A stretch of 64,000 nt of DNA from Dermacentor variabilis (GCF_050947875.1 NC_134568.1:206360217-206424216); one strand, 5' to 3'. Positions 1 through 12,239 are shown, counted from the first letter of the stretch. Notes: generated by a model from the sequence alone, not told the origin. Numbers and translations: made by a program.

Positions 1-2860
1 TAAAGGATACTGGATTGCGCAGCAAATCGCGACTGTGCGACACTGCGCACCATGTGACGTTGTTTGTCTCAGTGGGACAGTGCCACTGTGTGTGATTCTG
101 TGGCGACTTCGCAGACTGTGACAGCGTCCGATGCAGGTAGTACGAAATCACTCAATGACGCTCAAACTTCGCTCGCATTCCTAGCTGCAGCACTGGCTGC
201 CCCTACATATCTCCCTGCTTTCTTTATTTGTCTTCTTTTTTATTATTATTATCTGTTAATAGATGTAAGCCAATGGAGGCAATTTACTGCATGGAGAGCC
301 TGATATTGAAAAATTATTGGTAATAACCTGAATCGGCTAAGAGAAAAAATCAGGAAAAGCTTAGGGCACCAAAAGATGACTAAAGGAATAAAGCATCAAG
401 TAGCTTATGGGTAGCCTGCTATCGCAGGTCAAAATGCGGGCACTACAGTTAACGCACAGTAGACTGATTCTTTCATAGCGTTGAATGCCCCAAAGCAACA
501 CTGGGGATATGGGGAATGCCGTAGGGGAGGGCTCCAGATTAAGTATGAAATGAACGTCTCCCGGCGACTGAGGTGCAGAAATCCTGTTCGAAGCGCCCGC
601 ACCAGCAAGCGCCACGGCAGTGCCCGCTGCCGTGAGGTGCCGTCGATCACAATGCTCTGCACATGGCAGCTCCCAAATGCCGGACGTCAAAGCACCCTCT
701 TTTTTTTTAGAACAAAAGCATTTCACTCATGCTGATTAAGGACGGCGTAGTTCAGGTCAGGAAGAGAAAGTGCCCCGCACAAATCTCCGAACAACAGCGT
801 TGTCGAATAGGCGCTGCCCGCCTGGGTTTTGAGGACTCTTCGTCATCGGCGATGGGCAGTTCAGTATGGTTCGATTTTCGGCTACGTATACCAGCAGTTC
901 AACTGGCATTACGTAAAACCGAACAGGAGGAGGGAAAAGCGATACTCGCGTATTGACATTCGCATTTATTCCAAAGAGCGAACCCTGCCATTGCTGCTGC
1001 GGAGCATTTGCCACTCAGTTACTCAACTTTTTTATGGCACCTCGGGTAGGTTTCGGTTTCTTTCAACGTGGAGCCTCAAACTCAAGCTCCCTTCTTCGTT
1101 CTCAAAAGAAAAAACGTTAGCACGCTGTCTCGCTCCTTTCTTCATTCTCCGTTCCTAAGATTGACGAACCGGCGATTTTCGTAGCAGAACCTAGCATTTA
1201 CGGCTACCTTCGCGTTCGCTTTGTCTTCGTCTCAGTGCAGCGATATTCCCTGGCAATAATATAGCCGAACGAGCACCGCAGCTTGCATTTCTGACCAGTG
1301 GAAAAAACGGTTCTGAATTTCCATTTATGTAGGACTCACAAGATTCCCTTCCCTTTCCTCACTATTATTTTTTCGTCGCTTCTGCATGCTGCCACTTCGC
1401 TTCTCTTTCGTCCCGTCCACGGCGTTAGCAGCTCACCCCGAGCGGCGAGTGCGGCCACAACAGCGACGCCGCAGAAAGGAACAAATACGGCTGAGCCCGC
1501 GACGCTGGGAATCCTGCATTTCGTCCGTATACGAATGCCAGCGGGCGCGCCCGCGAGCAGTCCGGGTTCCTTTCTCTCCACGACAGACTCCATTCAACAA
1601 TCCATTTTTCATAAGCACATCGCTTGCTCGTCTTTCTTACTTTCGCGCTGCAAGACGAAAGGAATAGAAAAACAAAGCGTCTCGCTTCTGATGCTTCCAG
1701 CGCGCACAATTCAACGTCGGCCTGTGTTTGATAAAAACGTTTTCTCTTCGCCTATTCTTCATGTGTTACTCTCCGGCGAGCCGGAAAGTATTACCCGGAA
1801 CAGCCTCTTTTGCTACACCGAGGCACCCTCAGCCAGCGGCGTGTGCAGCGCGCATCCACTTGGCTGGTTCCAATCTCGCGCATCGCCTTCGGAAAACGAG
1901 GCCAAACATAACTTTTTCACGCGCCGAAGGCTCTCCGCTAAATCTCGAAGTACGCGCATGCCAAGTTCTGCACCGCTAGAGAAGCAACGCTATGTCCCGC
2001 TGGGAGCGGCCGCCCCGGGAGATCAGCCCCCAGGCTGCGATGCATGCCTCGTATCGCCACGTATGCACGCGCGCTTCCCTTTGAAATGCACGTGTCGCGT
2101 GCGTCGCAGTGCTTCTGCAGCTTTCTGCGCTGCTATCAATTCACGGTTTCCGTTTGGCGCGGCATCAAAATTTTGCTTAAGCTCATCACACACGCGAAGG
2201 CTGAAAAATTAGAGCGGATAGAAGCGCTTCACAATGCTTTGCTCCGTGCTCGCGTTCTCGGGCAGAGAACCTGCGCCATTACTATTTCACATGTCTGAGA
2301 ATTACAGCGCACACCGGGACAAGGACAGGAAACAATGCAGACAAGTACTGACTGCCTGACGGTTTCAAACTGTTTCACATCCGGAAATATCTAACATTTA
2401 CCGAACGCAGCGAGCACGCGCCGCCACGTGCTGGACCTACAGTTGACATCACCATCGGCGCGTCAGGGCGGATGGACGGTCGGCGGCACGCAGTCCGTAG
2501 GCACGGGGGTCCTTAGATTGACCGCCTAAGGTTCTTTGAACGCCTGAACTACCTGGTTGACTACGTGGTTGACCACCTGAAGTGACGCAAAGTACCGCTG
2601 CAGGTAGTTCAGCTGACGCAAGGTAGCCCTTCCTGGCAGGAACCTCCCGCGCGGTCTTTGTCCTGGCATTGCTGCGAAATGGTGACACCCGTTCTGATTC
2701 ACGAGTAATTGATCCCAGGAACATAGCGGTAATACTCGTACATGCATGCTATCTTGTGCAAACTCATAAAGATAGGTTAAAGGGCGGGAGTTTGTGCCGT
2801 CTTTTCTGCGCCCCACAGGTTATCTCAGTTGTGCGTTCGAACTAGTCCTGTGAGCAGACA
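1..2860. other. Unassigned DNA, locally CpG-rich
   Basis: I see no recognisable gene, RNA or mobile element here. The part from about 1,380 to 2,250 is GC- and CpG-rich and is open in one plus-strand frame for about 300 codons (1,298-2,212). That frame begins at a GTG, has low-complexity Ser/Ala/Arg-rich composition and resembles no family I know, so I do not call a gene. A 12-bp perfect inverted repeat (CTGAACTACCTG at 2,544-2,555 and its complement at 2,601-2,612) lies in the last part. Confidence 0.5.
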
Positions 2861-2889
2861 ATCGAACTTATGCAATACTAAGCACAGAA

Positions 2890-3440
2890 AGAAATTCGTC
2901 GACTGTTAAAGCGGTGTTGTGTATAGCATACCTCTCTCCTGCGGACAGCGTTACGTGGGACAGACGGGCAGATGCCTAAATGTGAGATTGCAGGAGCATA
3001 TCCAGAAAGTGCGAAAATGGAAAGACGGTGTTCTTGGAATATGTTGCTCTCAATGCGGGTGTCGTCCACTTTTTGACAAGGCATCAATACTAGCTACAAA
3101 TGTACTCGACAATACAAGAATTATCATTGAGGCAGCAGCTATTGCAAGAGGCAAATGTATCAGTAAACCTTCCATAGCATTAACGGCAAACAATTTGCTT
3201 ACTTAGAGTCATCTGCACGTGGGGATCCGCCTCAGGCTTTGGTGTTTTTCTTTAAGATTTGTAGTAACCTTGATAACTTGCAAAAACATGTGTAGTTGTG
3301 ATCACGACTGCGAGGTTACATATTCTTGCTTTTTTTTGCAATAAACGCCAGTTGGAAGTCAGCGCTAATTGTCACTGTCACATTGTCACTTCTTTTCGTG
3401 TTCTATGTCTGCTTTTGCGCTGGTTACATCAATTTGTTGT
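2890..3440 (+). pseudogene. Penelope-like element fragment: GIY-YIG endonuclease C-terminus and 3' region
   Basis: A plus-strand frame without an ATG (about 2,916-3,205) encodes the C-terminal GIY-YIG endonuclease of a Penelope-like retroelement. VYSIPLSCG followed directly by RYVGQTGR is the two-strand GIY-YIG core. It is followed by the Cys-rich stretch CSQCGC and a terminal helix region (FDKASILAT, then IIIEAAAIARGKCISKPS), which is the usual PLE spacing. In the element this domain nicks DNA for target-primed reverse transcription. The reverse transcriptase part is missing, so this is a 5'-truncated remnant. Downstream, around 3,340-3,370, an AATAAA is followed by AGTCAGCGCT, which also occurs at the 3' end of the PLE copy near 20,400, so the PLE 3' region probably extends to about 3,440. 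It is not a host GIY-YIG gene such as SLX1, because the flanking sequence is PLE. Confidence 0.8.
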
Positions 3441-3744
3441 AGTGTCGACCGGCGCTTCCTATGCGCACCACATAGACAGTAGCTTAGGGGCGGCAACGCC
3501 ACGTGCTTTCATTGTAAACAAGTAGGCCGTGGGGGACCTCTAAATGCCTTCGTTGCAAAGGTAATTCGTTATAGTGGCCCTCGCTGTATAGGCCTTCGCA
3601 ATACCTAAGAAAGATACCAATTCGACAGGGACCATATGGGGATCCTTCGTTAGACAGATCATTCTGCTGTAGAGGTGTTCGCGGTATAGGCTTTCGACAG
3701 TATTTTCTCCTGTAATAGAATATATATCTATGTTTAAATACATG
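3441..3744. other. Unassigned spacer
   Basis: No coding, RNA or repeat signature recognised between the PLE 3' region and the SINE. Confidence 0.4.
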
Positions 3745-4393
3745 TTTATGATGTATCATAAGAAGCCAACAAATAAAGACACTAAGGACAGCATAGGGGA
3801 AATATCATGTACTTGGTATTTTAACTAAAGAAATGATAAATTAATGGAAATGAAAGTGGATGAAAAAAGAACTGGCCGCAGGTGGGGCACGAACCCACGT
3901 CTTCGCATGGCGCGTGCCATGCTTTTACAAATTGAGCCCTCTGTAGCACTTAGCTACGTTTGGGTGGATGTCACATTTCCCTTTATTGATTACTTCTCTC
4001 TACCTTGCGGGTTTTTGCAGAACCATTACGTCAAACTCTTGCATTTGCTTCTTAGTTGTGGATAAATTCGACTTCACCCTGCCATCTACTAGCCGCCTGG
4101 TTATAACACAGATGGTAGAGCTGCTGCCCCCGAAAGACGGTGGTCCCGGGTTCGAGTCCCAGAAAAGGGCGAATTTTTCTTCAACTGCGAAGCTTTTCTT
4201 TCGAGGAACCCGTTTGGGTCTCCTTTGTAGCACTTAGCTACGTTTGGGTGGATGTCTCAATTCCCTTTATTGATTACTTCTCTCCACCTTGCGGGTTTCC
4301 GCAGAACTATTACGTCAAATTGAGCTGCCGCAGCGCCGTTTTCCCATTCACTTTCTGGAGTATTTATGTTTCACCACTAGAACTTAATTCTAG
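3745..4393 (-). repeat. tRNA-headed SINE (family S2), interrupted by a younger retroposon
   Basis: This repeat recurs at 35,808/41,343 and 54,661. On the minus strand it has a tRNA-like head (B-box-like GGGTTCGTGCCCC near 3,895), then a body passing through ATCCACTTTCATTTCC and AATTTATCATTT, and ends in GGCTTCTTATGATAC. The copy is split: sequence up to 3,936 continues at 4,325, with a 379-bp insertion between two copies of CAAATTGAG. The upstream part (4,325-4,393) matches the corresponding part of the copy at 41,500-41,580. It is inferred to be a non-coding LINE-mobilised element transcribed by RNA polymerase III. Confidence 0.7.
3937..4315 (+). mobile_element. 379-bp tRNA-containing retroposon inserted in the S2 SINE
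   Basis: Flanked by the 9-bp direct repeat CAAATTGAG (3,928-3,936 and 4,316-4,324), which is a target-site duplication because removing the insert and one repeat restores the S2 SINE. Inside lies a plus-strand tRNA-like segment (4,100-4,170) with an A-box-like ATGGTAGAGCTGC and a B-box GGTTCGAGTCCC. This is bracketed by two copies of a roughly 95-bp direct repeat (about 3,941-4,035 and 4,224-4,319) that share GTAGCACTTAGCTACG. It is best described as a partly dimeric tRNA-SINE. The acceptor stem does not pair, so I do not call a functional tRNA. Confidence 0.65.
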
Positions 4394-4485
4394 GAGTGTT
4401 AGTCCGCGCCATACCTCACGGCCTTGATGGCGGATGGGGAACATCAGCCGTCAAGGCCGCGAGGTATAGCGCTGGCTAACACTCT
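4394..4485. repeat. Long hairpin, about 43-bp arms
   Basis: Left arm 4,394-4,436 begins GAGTGTTAG and right arm 4,442-4,485 ends CTAACACTC. The arms are complementary with a handful of mismatches and a loop of about 5 nt. It lies at the edge of the S2 SINE. The copy near 41,570 carries the GAGTGTTAG edge but only a degenerate version of the hairpin. Confidence 0.75.
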
Positions 4486-7400
4486 CAGCTGCAACAGGAG
4501 AGGCCATGTGTCTGCAAAACTTCTCTTTTGTGTAAGTTTTTGGTCGTTTGTTGGCACCTGTTCATACTCGCATTAAGTATGTATAATCACTTGCTAAACG
4601 ACTTTTGAGTCCGAATACTGGGCTCAGAATCAACGAATTCCTTTGTGCACGAAGCTAGGTACCCCTATTAATACGTTGGCCAGCCTTTCTGAGGCTCTTT
4701 ATCTCTGTTTATCTAACTTCTATACCACAGTGTGCTACTCGATCTGTCGGCCCCCTTCTTTATTTTGGCTTTGTAGACAGTAATAACTAGCTCCGGCAGA
4801 TTCATGCCGCACATCCAAGCAGAGGTTACGAAATGAAGGGACAATAGCACAATCCGAGACACGGACAAAGGAGGCGGCACAGACAAACGCAAGCTTCTCC
4901 TCCTCTGTACGTGCCCTGGTGTGCGCTATTCCCCTTTCGACATGTAGTACCAACACGCCCAGGCTGCTCTCGCCAGGTCATACCAGCTACGTTTGCTCAG
5001 GAACACGGTCGCCTTCGCATGTAGTAAAGACGCCGTCGCGTCAATGTTGCCCTGCGTTCAAGCAATTTTTTGTTGCTTGGTGGTTATAAATTTAACTCAG
5101 TTGAATTAATTGTACCATACCTAACGCTATTGAAAGGTCACCATCAGGGACAATTCGTGACGTTACGAAAATGACTCACGAACCCAACGTGACTTGCTCG
5201 ACCAGGCTTCGTTTCCTTCGTGTTTCACGCTTTCGTGTCCTATGCGTGGTTGCACTTAACGTCTATTATGCTCCGCTATTTCTTTATGAGCATCAGCTAG
5301 AAGTCGCAATAACTATGGGTTAGTTGAATTATTCTTGTGCGCCGCTAGTTGCTGACGAGATAACAGCCCGCTCAATCACGGACGCATGATGCACGTGGAA
5401 GCCCAACGTGGTTTATTAAACACGTGGAGTCTCCTTATTTACGATTTATTTACGATTTATGGTGGCTAGCATTTACGAAATGCTAGCCACCATACGCTTC
5501 TAACAGTCTTTATTTCGATGAGCCGACCCCTTTTACACAACGCAATCGGTCTTGGCGGGGCACGCAGTTCCCCTCTTGGTAGGTCTGCAACCTTTCCTTG
5601 CCGGTAATTCCTGCGATATACCGAGGTAAGCACAAATGTAGCGCACGTCTGCTTGAGGTTTCAAGATGACTCCATGAGTATAAGCCAACTCGTAATGTCA
5701 CTTCAACGAACAGTCTCGATTTTTTTTCTCGCCTGAATTGCCACGCGACCTAATGTGATAATAAAATTATGTGTAAGCACTGAGGCCTGCTTCGTGCAGA
5801 TTCTGGAACAGTCGCTGATCTGAACGGCACAAGCATCTGGGTGATCTGAGAGTATTTGAAGAACCGCAGGTAATCAAGGGCAAAAGAAATTGGACGCCAG
5901 CGTCCGGCGCTGTATAAGATCCAAGTCGGTGGTGCGGATTGCACTTGTTTGGCCTTGAACGAAGCTTCTGCTATTCCATTAGTGGTCCCTCTTTCTAACA
6001 CAAACGGCTGCCATCGATCATGCCATTGGATTCATTTCAGCTGCTGTTCCTGAATTCCAAGCCGCAAAATAAGAAGTGTCACTGAAAACAACAAAAAGGC
6101 GTAATTGCCGGAGCAAGTGAGTGCATTTGATGGTTAGCACAACACAGGTTGAAAATTCTAGACATCGGAGCGTCGGCAACCATGTTCGCGTGAAGAGTAA
6201 AGCCCAGGCGGCCATGCGCGGCTACTCAACCGATATACTTGTAACCATCTCACAACGAAGTCGCTGCTCGTGGCTGCACGCTGCCTCGGTAACCTTCCTG
6301 GGTCTATACGGTATCGACCGGCATCCGGTAATCCACCGCTTTGTGGATGAATGTACAGGTTTTTCCCCGTTTATACGCCCCTGTCGAGATTTTGTGTGGG
6401 TACAACTTCTCTCGCGTATGTTAACGTGGGCATCGTGTCCTTTCGCCAAAAAATCCTGCCCGATACATCAAAGGTCTCACGTATACGTGGCACGTGCACT
6501 CGCCTAGGCGACCTGACTCAGCAAGGTGGGAATACAATGACCTGTCACTCGCTCGCTAGTGTGCATTGTGGATCAGACAAAGGACTGCCGAAACTATTTA
6601 ATATTGTCACTAGAAGGGCAACTCTTTGTGGCACGGTGTAGAGCCGAGGCTGAAGCTCATCGGAGAAAGAGAGTCTCACAGAAATAATGAAAAGCTGACT
6701 AGTACCAAGCGTTAAAAATGAAGTGCCATGCCAACGGGAAGAGAAAGTATTGTGGACTTTTTTGTTTCCTTATGTGTTCAAGCATATTCTTCTTACTGAC
6801 ATGAGGAAAGGAGGTGAAAAAAGAGAGGGAAAGACAGAGAGGTTGCCCAATGTAAGTACCGGCTGGCTACGCTGTGGTGGGAAAAGGAGTAGAAGGAAAT
6901 TATTGAAAGAATAAAAAAATGAAGAGAGAAAAAAAACACACCTATTGAGATGAGCATTTCTATTGTGCCTTAGGCATCGGGCAACACTCGATTTTCTTGT
7001 AGGCAAAGGATTATTGGCACCGAGTCGGACGGAGGCGGGGTGGTGGAAAGCGGGGTGGCGACCATAAAAAAAAGCACAGGTCACATATATTCTAGCGCTG
7101 TGGTTGTGTGCCAATACCACTGTCGTAAAAGCTCCTGTAAATTGACGAAAAGACCACAGAAATCGCGTACCCGTGCTTTGTTGTTGTCGAAGTAGAGGGG
7201 CAGCCAGAACGTGAGTGCGTTAGTAGGCACAACTTGTTTTTGTTTTTTGTTACCTGAAGTGCTAACTCTTTATAATGTATTTACAACAATCAATGCACCT
7301 AGTACTGTCTCAACTACTTTCATAAGCGCTTCAAAGCATTATGGTTGTTTTCATTTCCCTTCCTCTAACCGTATGCAACAGTGCTTGGCACGTTCCCACC

Positions 7401-8049
7401 AGAAACGTTTACGCTCACCTAGACTTAACAAGAAATGAAAGAAATCCATACGCACTACCAGTTGTAGAAAAAAAAGCATAATTTGCGAATGAACGGAAAA
7501 AACCGGCCTTTCATCCGGTCTGTTGGCATAATTGAAATACCCAGAGCTCTCAGCACACAGGCCTAGGGTGCACAAGTGGTGTGCTAGAAATGAAACAACG
7601 CGGCCTCTTAATATACCTGTACTGCTGTTTTTTCGGAGATCACATGCATTCAGCACAACTTTTGCAATATGGACGTAGGTTCTTGAAATAGAAAGTTATA
7701 ATACATCTTTAAGCAAGAATTTACCACAGAAAAAACCCAAATCTGTTTACCGAAGAAAGAGCCTCGCAGCAGATGAAAAAAATCGTAGTTTGCCCGAAAA
7801 GCGAAGCATCGATTGCGATAGCAAATTAGTAGACAGCTATACGTAGTAAGGATAGTAGCCTTATGGGCGGTGTAAACTTGGAAATATTCGTTTACTAACT
7901 GAATTAACAAGGATGGCGTCAGCGCACACACGCGAACATGAACACATCCCACTAAATGAACGCAGACACTCGTTCTCAAAACACTGGTCTCAGCAAGCTC
8001 GGCAGCAGCAGCGAGCGAAGTGACTTTCGTGCGGTCTATCGGCTTCAAC
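4486..8049. other. Unassigned DNA
   Basis: About 3.5 kb without a recognisable gene or known repeat, apart from the perfect hairpin at 5,458-5,494. The open frames here are short and unlike known families. A purine-rich patch (6,690-6,930) and A/T-rich stretches are present. I see nothing further that I can support. Confidence 0.45.
5458..5494. repeat. Perfect 17-bp hairpin with 3-nt loop
   Basis: TATGGTGGCTAGCATTT (5,458-5,474), loop ACG, then its exact complement (5,478-5,494). It is preceded by two tandem copies of ATTTACGATTT. The arms have no mismatches. No poly-T follows, so it is not a terminator-type element. It could be a young fold-back or the core of a small palindromic transposon. 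Confidence 0.9.
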
Positions 8050-8560
8050 GCGAGAGCGGCAGGAAAACAGCGCGCTCAAAGGTATGAGCCGTCTGCAGAT
8101 CCCTTTCAAGATACGGTGCGTGCGACCGCGCGCGACCACATAAAGTGCGTACTTGTTGGCGGAGTCGAAGCCGGAACCCCGCCCCCTTCCCTACCGCGCC
8201 ACCTCCCCGCTTTCCTCCACATATGGCGCGCGAGATTGAGCCGCGATCGTCAGGTCCCCTTGCGCCTGGTCGCGAAATGAGCAGTTGCTGCCAGAGCACA
8301 ACGACCCCCTCCCTCCCTCCCGTCCTCCCACGGCCTTTCGCACGACGGAAGACAGTGCGTTTGCTCTCCGCTTTCTTCGCGCGCTCCAGATCGAGCCGCG
8401 ATCGCCGGCTCACCCTCGCACGCTTTCACTCGCACATGCAGCACCCGGCGCGAGGCGACGATTTCATCGCCCTTGGACGAAACGTCACGGCTACGGCTAC
8501 GCCGGTGGCAGAAATGCGCCTGGAGTGTTCATGTAATTGCTATCGCAATGAAATTCGTCC
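8050..8560. other. CpG/GC-rich segment
   Basis: GC-rich with many CpG (for example GCGCGCGAG and two copies of GAGCCGCGATCG). It ends in GAGTGTTCATGTAATTGC (from about 8,526), which recurs in diverged form at 14,926-14,950. It could be a CpG island or an old repeat; no gene start can be identified. Confidence 0.35.
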
Positions 8561-8792
8561 TCGTGCGGGGACAATTTTCCCTTAGTTTACAGCTTCGTAC
8601 TAACTTCAGGCGTGCATGTACTTTATTTTTCCTGGTACAGTGACTGTGTGCAAATACAATGACATTGACATACAAGCTGCACAGAGGCAAGCACCGTTCC
8701 TGGAAACCAGCAGTTACGTTCAAATGCCGCATTCCTTGATACACAGCGTTTTTTCTCGTATTCGCTGAATGAGAGAAAGAAAAAAGAGTCGT

Positions 8793-9291
8793 GGTGGTGG
8801 TAACAACTTTATTAACAATCCGGCAAATTCGTGGCCTGGGCCTAGGCCGCCCCCGAGGAGGTCCGGAGATCCTGTCTCCTCGCCGCCTCACGGGCTTGCT
8901 GGATGGCCCATAGTTGATTTTCGAGGTTTGAGCTGCGCAACGCGGCCGTCCATCGCGCCGCAGCTTCATCTGGGGAAACTGCATTTTCTTTGCATATAAT
9001 TTCACATTCCCAGAGAATGTGTCTAAGAGATGCGTGAGCCCTGCTGCATAATTTGCAGTTATCATCTGAGTAGATGTCCGGATATATCCTTCTGAGATGG
9101 ACGGGGTTGGGGAAGGTCTTTGTTTGTAGCTGCCTCCAGTCTACCGCTTGGGCCCTGTCGAGTTTGGGGTTAGGGGGCGGATAAACCCGCCTTGAGTTTT
9201 GATAAAATTTTGTAATATCACAGTATCTGGTCATTCTGTCCCTCTCTGTCCATGCCTCCGTTGGATTTCCAACCCCAAGAGAGGATCCTTC
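8793..9291 (-). pseudogene. LINE 3' fragment, zinc-finger C-terminus of ORF2
   Basis: The minus strand encodes the last roughly 150 residues of a non-LTR retrotransposon ORF2, ending at a TAG at 8,842-8,844. It holds the typical C-terminal zinc finger (CKLC, then H and C in RHILWEC) and a charged terminal helix (WAIQQAREAARRQD). Reverse transcriptase and endonuclease are absent, so this is a normally 5'-truncated insertion. The 3' end runs into ACCACCACCACG (minus strand) near 8,790. The same domain occurs in the fragments at 35,385-35,745 and, more diverged, at 16,411. Function in the element: nucleic-acid binding during target-primed reverse transcription. Confidence 0.75.
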
Positions 9292-9293
9292 TG

Positions 9294-10330
9294 AGAGAAA
9301 AATCTTTATTCCTGCATAATGTAATACAATACGATCGACAGTATCATCTGGGTCGTTAGCCTATATGGCCAGTTTTGGATCCATACCGTAAAAGTCAGCA
9401 TAAATTGCAACGCAATGTGAAAAGCAAAATAAAGTTATCTTATATATGTGATTTAAAGTGGTGCTTTAATGATGGAATAGCATTTGAAATTTTTCTTATG
9501 AAGCTGGGTATTTCATTCCAGATTTTTGCACTGATAAATGATACGGAACGTTGACAGTATACAATATGAGTTTTTGGCGAGTTAAATGTATTATGCTCAT
9601 TGTCTAGTGTCCCTTGTAGGCGTGAGAAATATTGATGAGATATCTAGTTTGTTCGTGATCAGTATTCTGTGCATTACTATAGCTGTGTTATACTCCCGAG
9701 CGTAGATAAGTGGCGTTATATCTAACTGTGCAAAAAGCTGTCCAGAGGGCGCGTGCTTTGTGGCGGATGCAATTATTCTCACAGCATGTTTCTGAATTTT
9801 CATTACAGGATCAATGTACGAGGCGTAAGTGAAACCCCAGGATTCTATGCAATTTGTTAAATGGCAATGAAAAATGCTGAAATGAATGAGACATAATGTT
9901 TGAGGATGGAAATGTTTGCATGCCTTTAATAAGGTATACCAACCAAAAACTATCTTTTAGTTACTTGTTCAATATGTGGAGCCCAGTGTAGTGACGCGTC
10001 AAGACTTATTCCCAGACATTTACGACTACTAATTTGTTAGAACTGTGTGTCTCTGAGGTACAAGGTGCACATAGTAGGAGTAGTTTTTCGGTTAGAAGCA
10101 AATACTACATACTTGGTATTTTTGGAGTTCAAAACAAGTTTGTTAGTTTCAAATCATGTTAAGTTATTCTGCAGCTGACTTTGAGCGATTTCTTCTGCTT
10201 CCTGTAGTGACTGTCGTGATATTATTAGAGCTGTATCATCCACGTATGAGATGGAATGAGAAAATCTGACTGATCTAGAGTAATCGTTAATAAATGCATA
10301 CTTGGATACATTCTTGTGCCATGGCTTTGT
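9294..10330 (-). pseudogene. CR1-like LINE fragment: RT motif C to C-terminus
   Basis: On the minus strand, SYVDDTALIIS (near 10,235) is the catalytic YVDD block of a non-LTR reverse transcriptase. It is followed by the thumb region with LNSKNTKYVVF and KCLGISLD. The post-RT domain is 9,597-9,803 (KHAVRIIASA, then QLDITPL and YNTAIVMHRI), as in CR1/Jockey-group LINEs. In-frame stops and frame changes show that it is dead. It lies head-to-tail against the previous LINE fragment with almost no spacer. The 5' end at about 10,330 is a truncation. Confidence 0.75.
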
Positions 10331-11520
10331 GTTCGATGAAAATGAGGGGCTCAGAAATGTAGCTCCTCATGATTCGAGCTCACACTCGTAAAATAACTGC
10401 GTTGAGAAATAAATACCTCTGGAAACACTAAGCCTAAAAACGAGCTCGTTTAGAAGTAAAACAATGTATTTTTGCGCATTGTGGCCGTCTAGACGACGGC
10501 GCTATCGTGACCCGTCGTTTCTAAAGTTATACCTCGGCTCTAAGAAGAGCAACGCGGAAGAAAAGCTCCAGTTTAGTTCAGACTACTTGAGCCCCTTCAA
10601 GTTTCCTGGTTACCGCACAAGTTAGCGAAGTGCAAAGAATTACGAATGCAATGATTTGTGATATGCAGATCGCCCTCACTTTGGCGAAAATCCTGCACCA
10701 TAACCACTGGGGCATGACGCGAAAGAGTCCTGTTTCTATTCTTCCAAGCGTATAGCGTGATTCACGTGCGTATATAGTTCGAGAGTGCGTGACTGCAAGT
10801 TCCTCGTTCCTCGTGTTTCCATGCATTCATCGGGGGCTTGAGCCACGACTGTATGTGTTCTTAATTACCTCGCTACGTCCTGTGCAGGGCGGCACTCTGC
10901 TAGGAGGCATCAACGGACCCACTGTCGCGTGCTTCTCTCATTTCCTCCTTCCGTCGCTACATCCCTGCTTCTTCCCTGATCCCGCTCCGCGTAGCGCTAT
11001 CAATGCCCGCCCCCCTCCCCCTCAGCTACTTTTCTCCTCCTGGCCCTTGTCCTCAGAAGAAAAGGGGACCGGGGGTGGGTTGGCAACTGCTTCCCCTTGG
11101 CCCTGCGTCCGCGCTCCGCCTCCGTAGCGTGCAATGCGCGTGTGTCTGTGTGCGCGCAGACCGCCAGCCGCAGTGAAGCGCGCCTCGCGCACACCTGCCG
11201 AAACGAGAGCGGCGTGCAACACGTGGGTCGCAGGCAGTTTGGAACGCGCTGAAAGACGGCGTATCGCGAAGGACGCCCTGCGGGGGGTGGGGGAGGCATC
11301 GATTCGCGCGCCCGGTTCTTTGTTCCCGCTCTGCAGCGCGAAGCTATACGACGACGAACTCCGCAAGAGGCGGGGGAAAAAGAATGGACGGCAGAAGGGA
11401 GACCAGCGCTACTGCTGGCAGCCGCGGCTGTGCACATGCTTTGGCGCGATGCGAGTCCGGCACGCCGGTAAGCACACGCGTCGCCGTCACTCCTGCGCTG
11501 GACGGAAGCGATCCCTTTCA
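10331..11520. other. Unassigned, GC-rich in its second half
   Basis: No gene recognised. The segment 10,900-11,480 is CpG-rich and stays open in several frames on both strands simultaneously, as expected from base composition rather than coding. It could be a CpG island or promoter; nothing in the sequence ties it to a transcript. Confidence 0.4.
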
Positions 11521-11524
11521 CTGC

Positions 11525-11590
11525 TTGTCTGTCTGTTTGTTTGTTTGTTTGTTTGTTTGTTTGTTTGTTTGTTTGTTTGTTTGTTTGTTT
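11525..11590. repeat. (GTTT)n microsatellite
   Basis: Sixteen or so uninterrupted GTTT units, preceded by a few CTGT units. Confidence 0.95.
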
Positions 11591-12099
11591 TCGTCGGTAC
11601 AATCTGGAACTTCGAGTCGCGCCTTCGAGCACGTGCGGCTGCATTAACCAACCGTCTCAGGCCCTTCTCATACATGTGGACAAATCGGCTGTATGCGAGT
11701 ACCTCGAGTTATTGTCCGGGGTTGGTGCTGATAATGTTATTAAAATTATTACGCCAGAGAAAAAAATACGCGAAGGTAACGCAGTCCCGTCATATCTAGA
11801 CCTCATTTGGTCTACTGCCCACGGTGGCTACTGCCTTTTAATCAGAGTCCCATTCAGTCATTCATCTTAATACGCAAGGTCGCTGATCCCCTATATTATT
11901 TCAAATCGCTTTCGTCATGAGAAAATCATTACCGCAAGCGGCCGCTATCATGTCTTTCGAGTTGGAACACACCCGGTAAAGTAAAAGAATGCGCTCCTCC
12001 CTATGTTCTCTGCGTATTTATCTGTCTCCCATTCTATTTCATTGAGCTAGGAAGCAAAACACCAATTCTGGGATTAATTGCAAACTCTCTAAGCACATA

Positions 12100-12238
<139 letters not shown>

Positions 12239-12239
12239 C

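Noticed and set aside
1298..2212. 304-codon open frame
   Set aside because: Begins at GTG, is low-complexity and Ser/Ala/Arg-rich, lies in a GC-rich stretch where the opposite strand is also open in places, and matches no family. Probably compositional.
2890..3205. Host GIY-YIG endonuclease gene
   Set aside because: Cys pattern, truncated start and shared 3' sequence with the PLE near 20,400 identify a Penelope-like element.
11000..11799. Overlapping open frames of over 200 codons on both strands
   Set aside because: Open simultaneously on both strands in CpG-rich DNA and running through the (GTTT)n tract; a composition effect.
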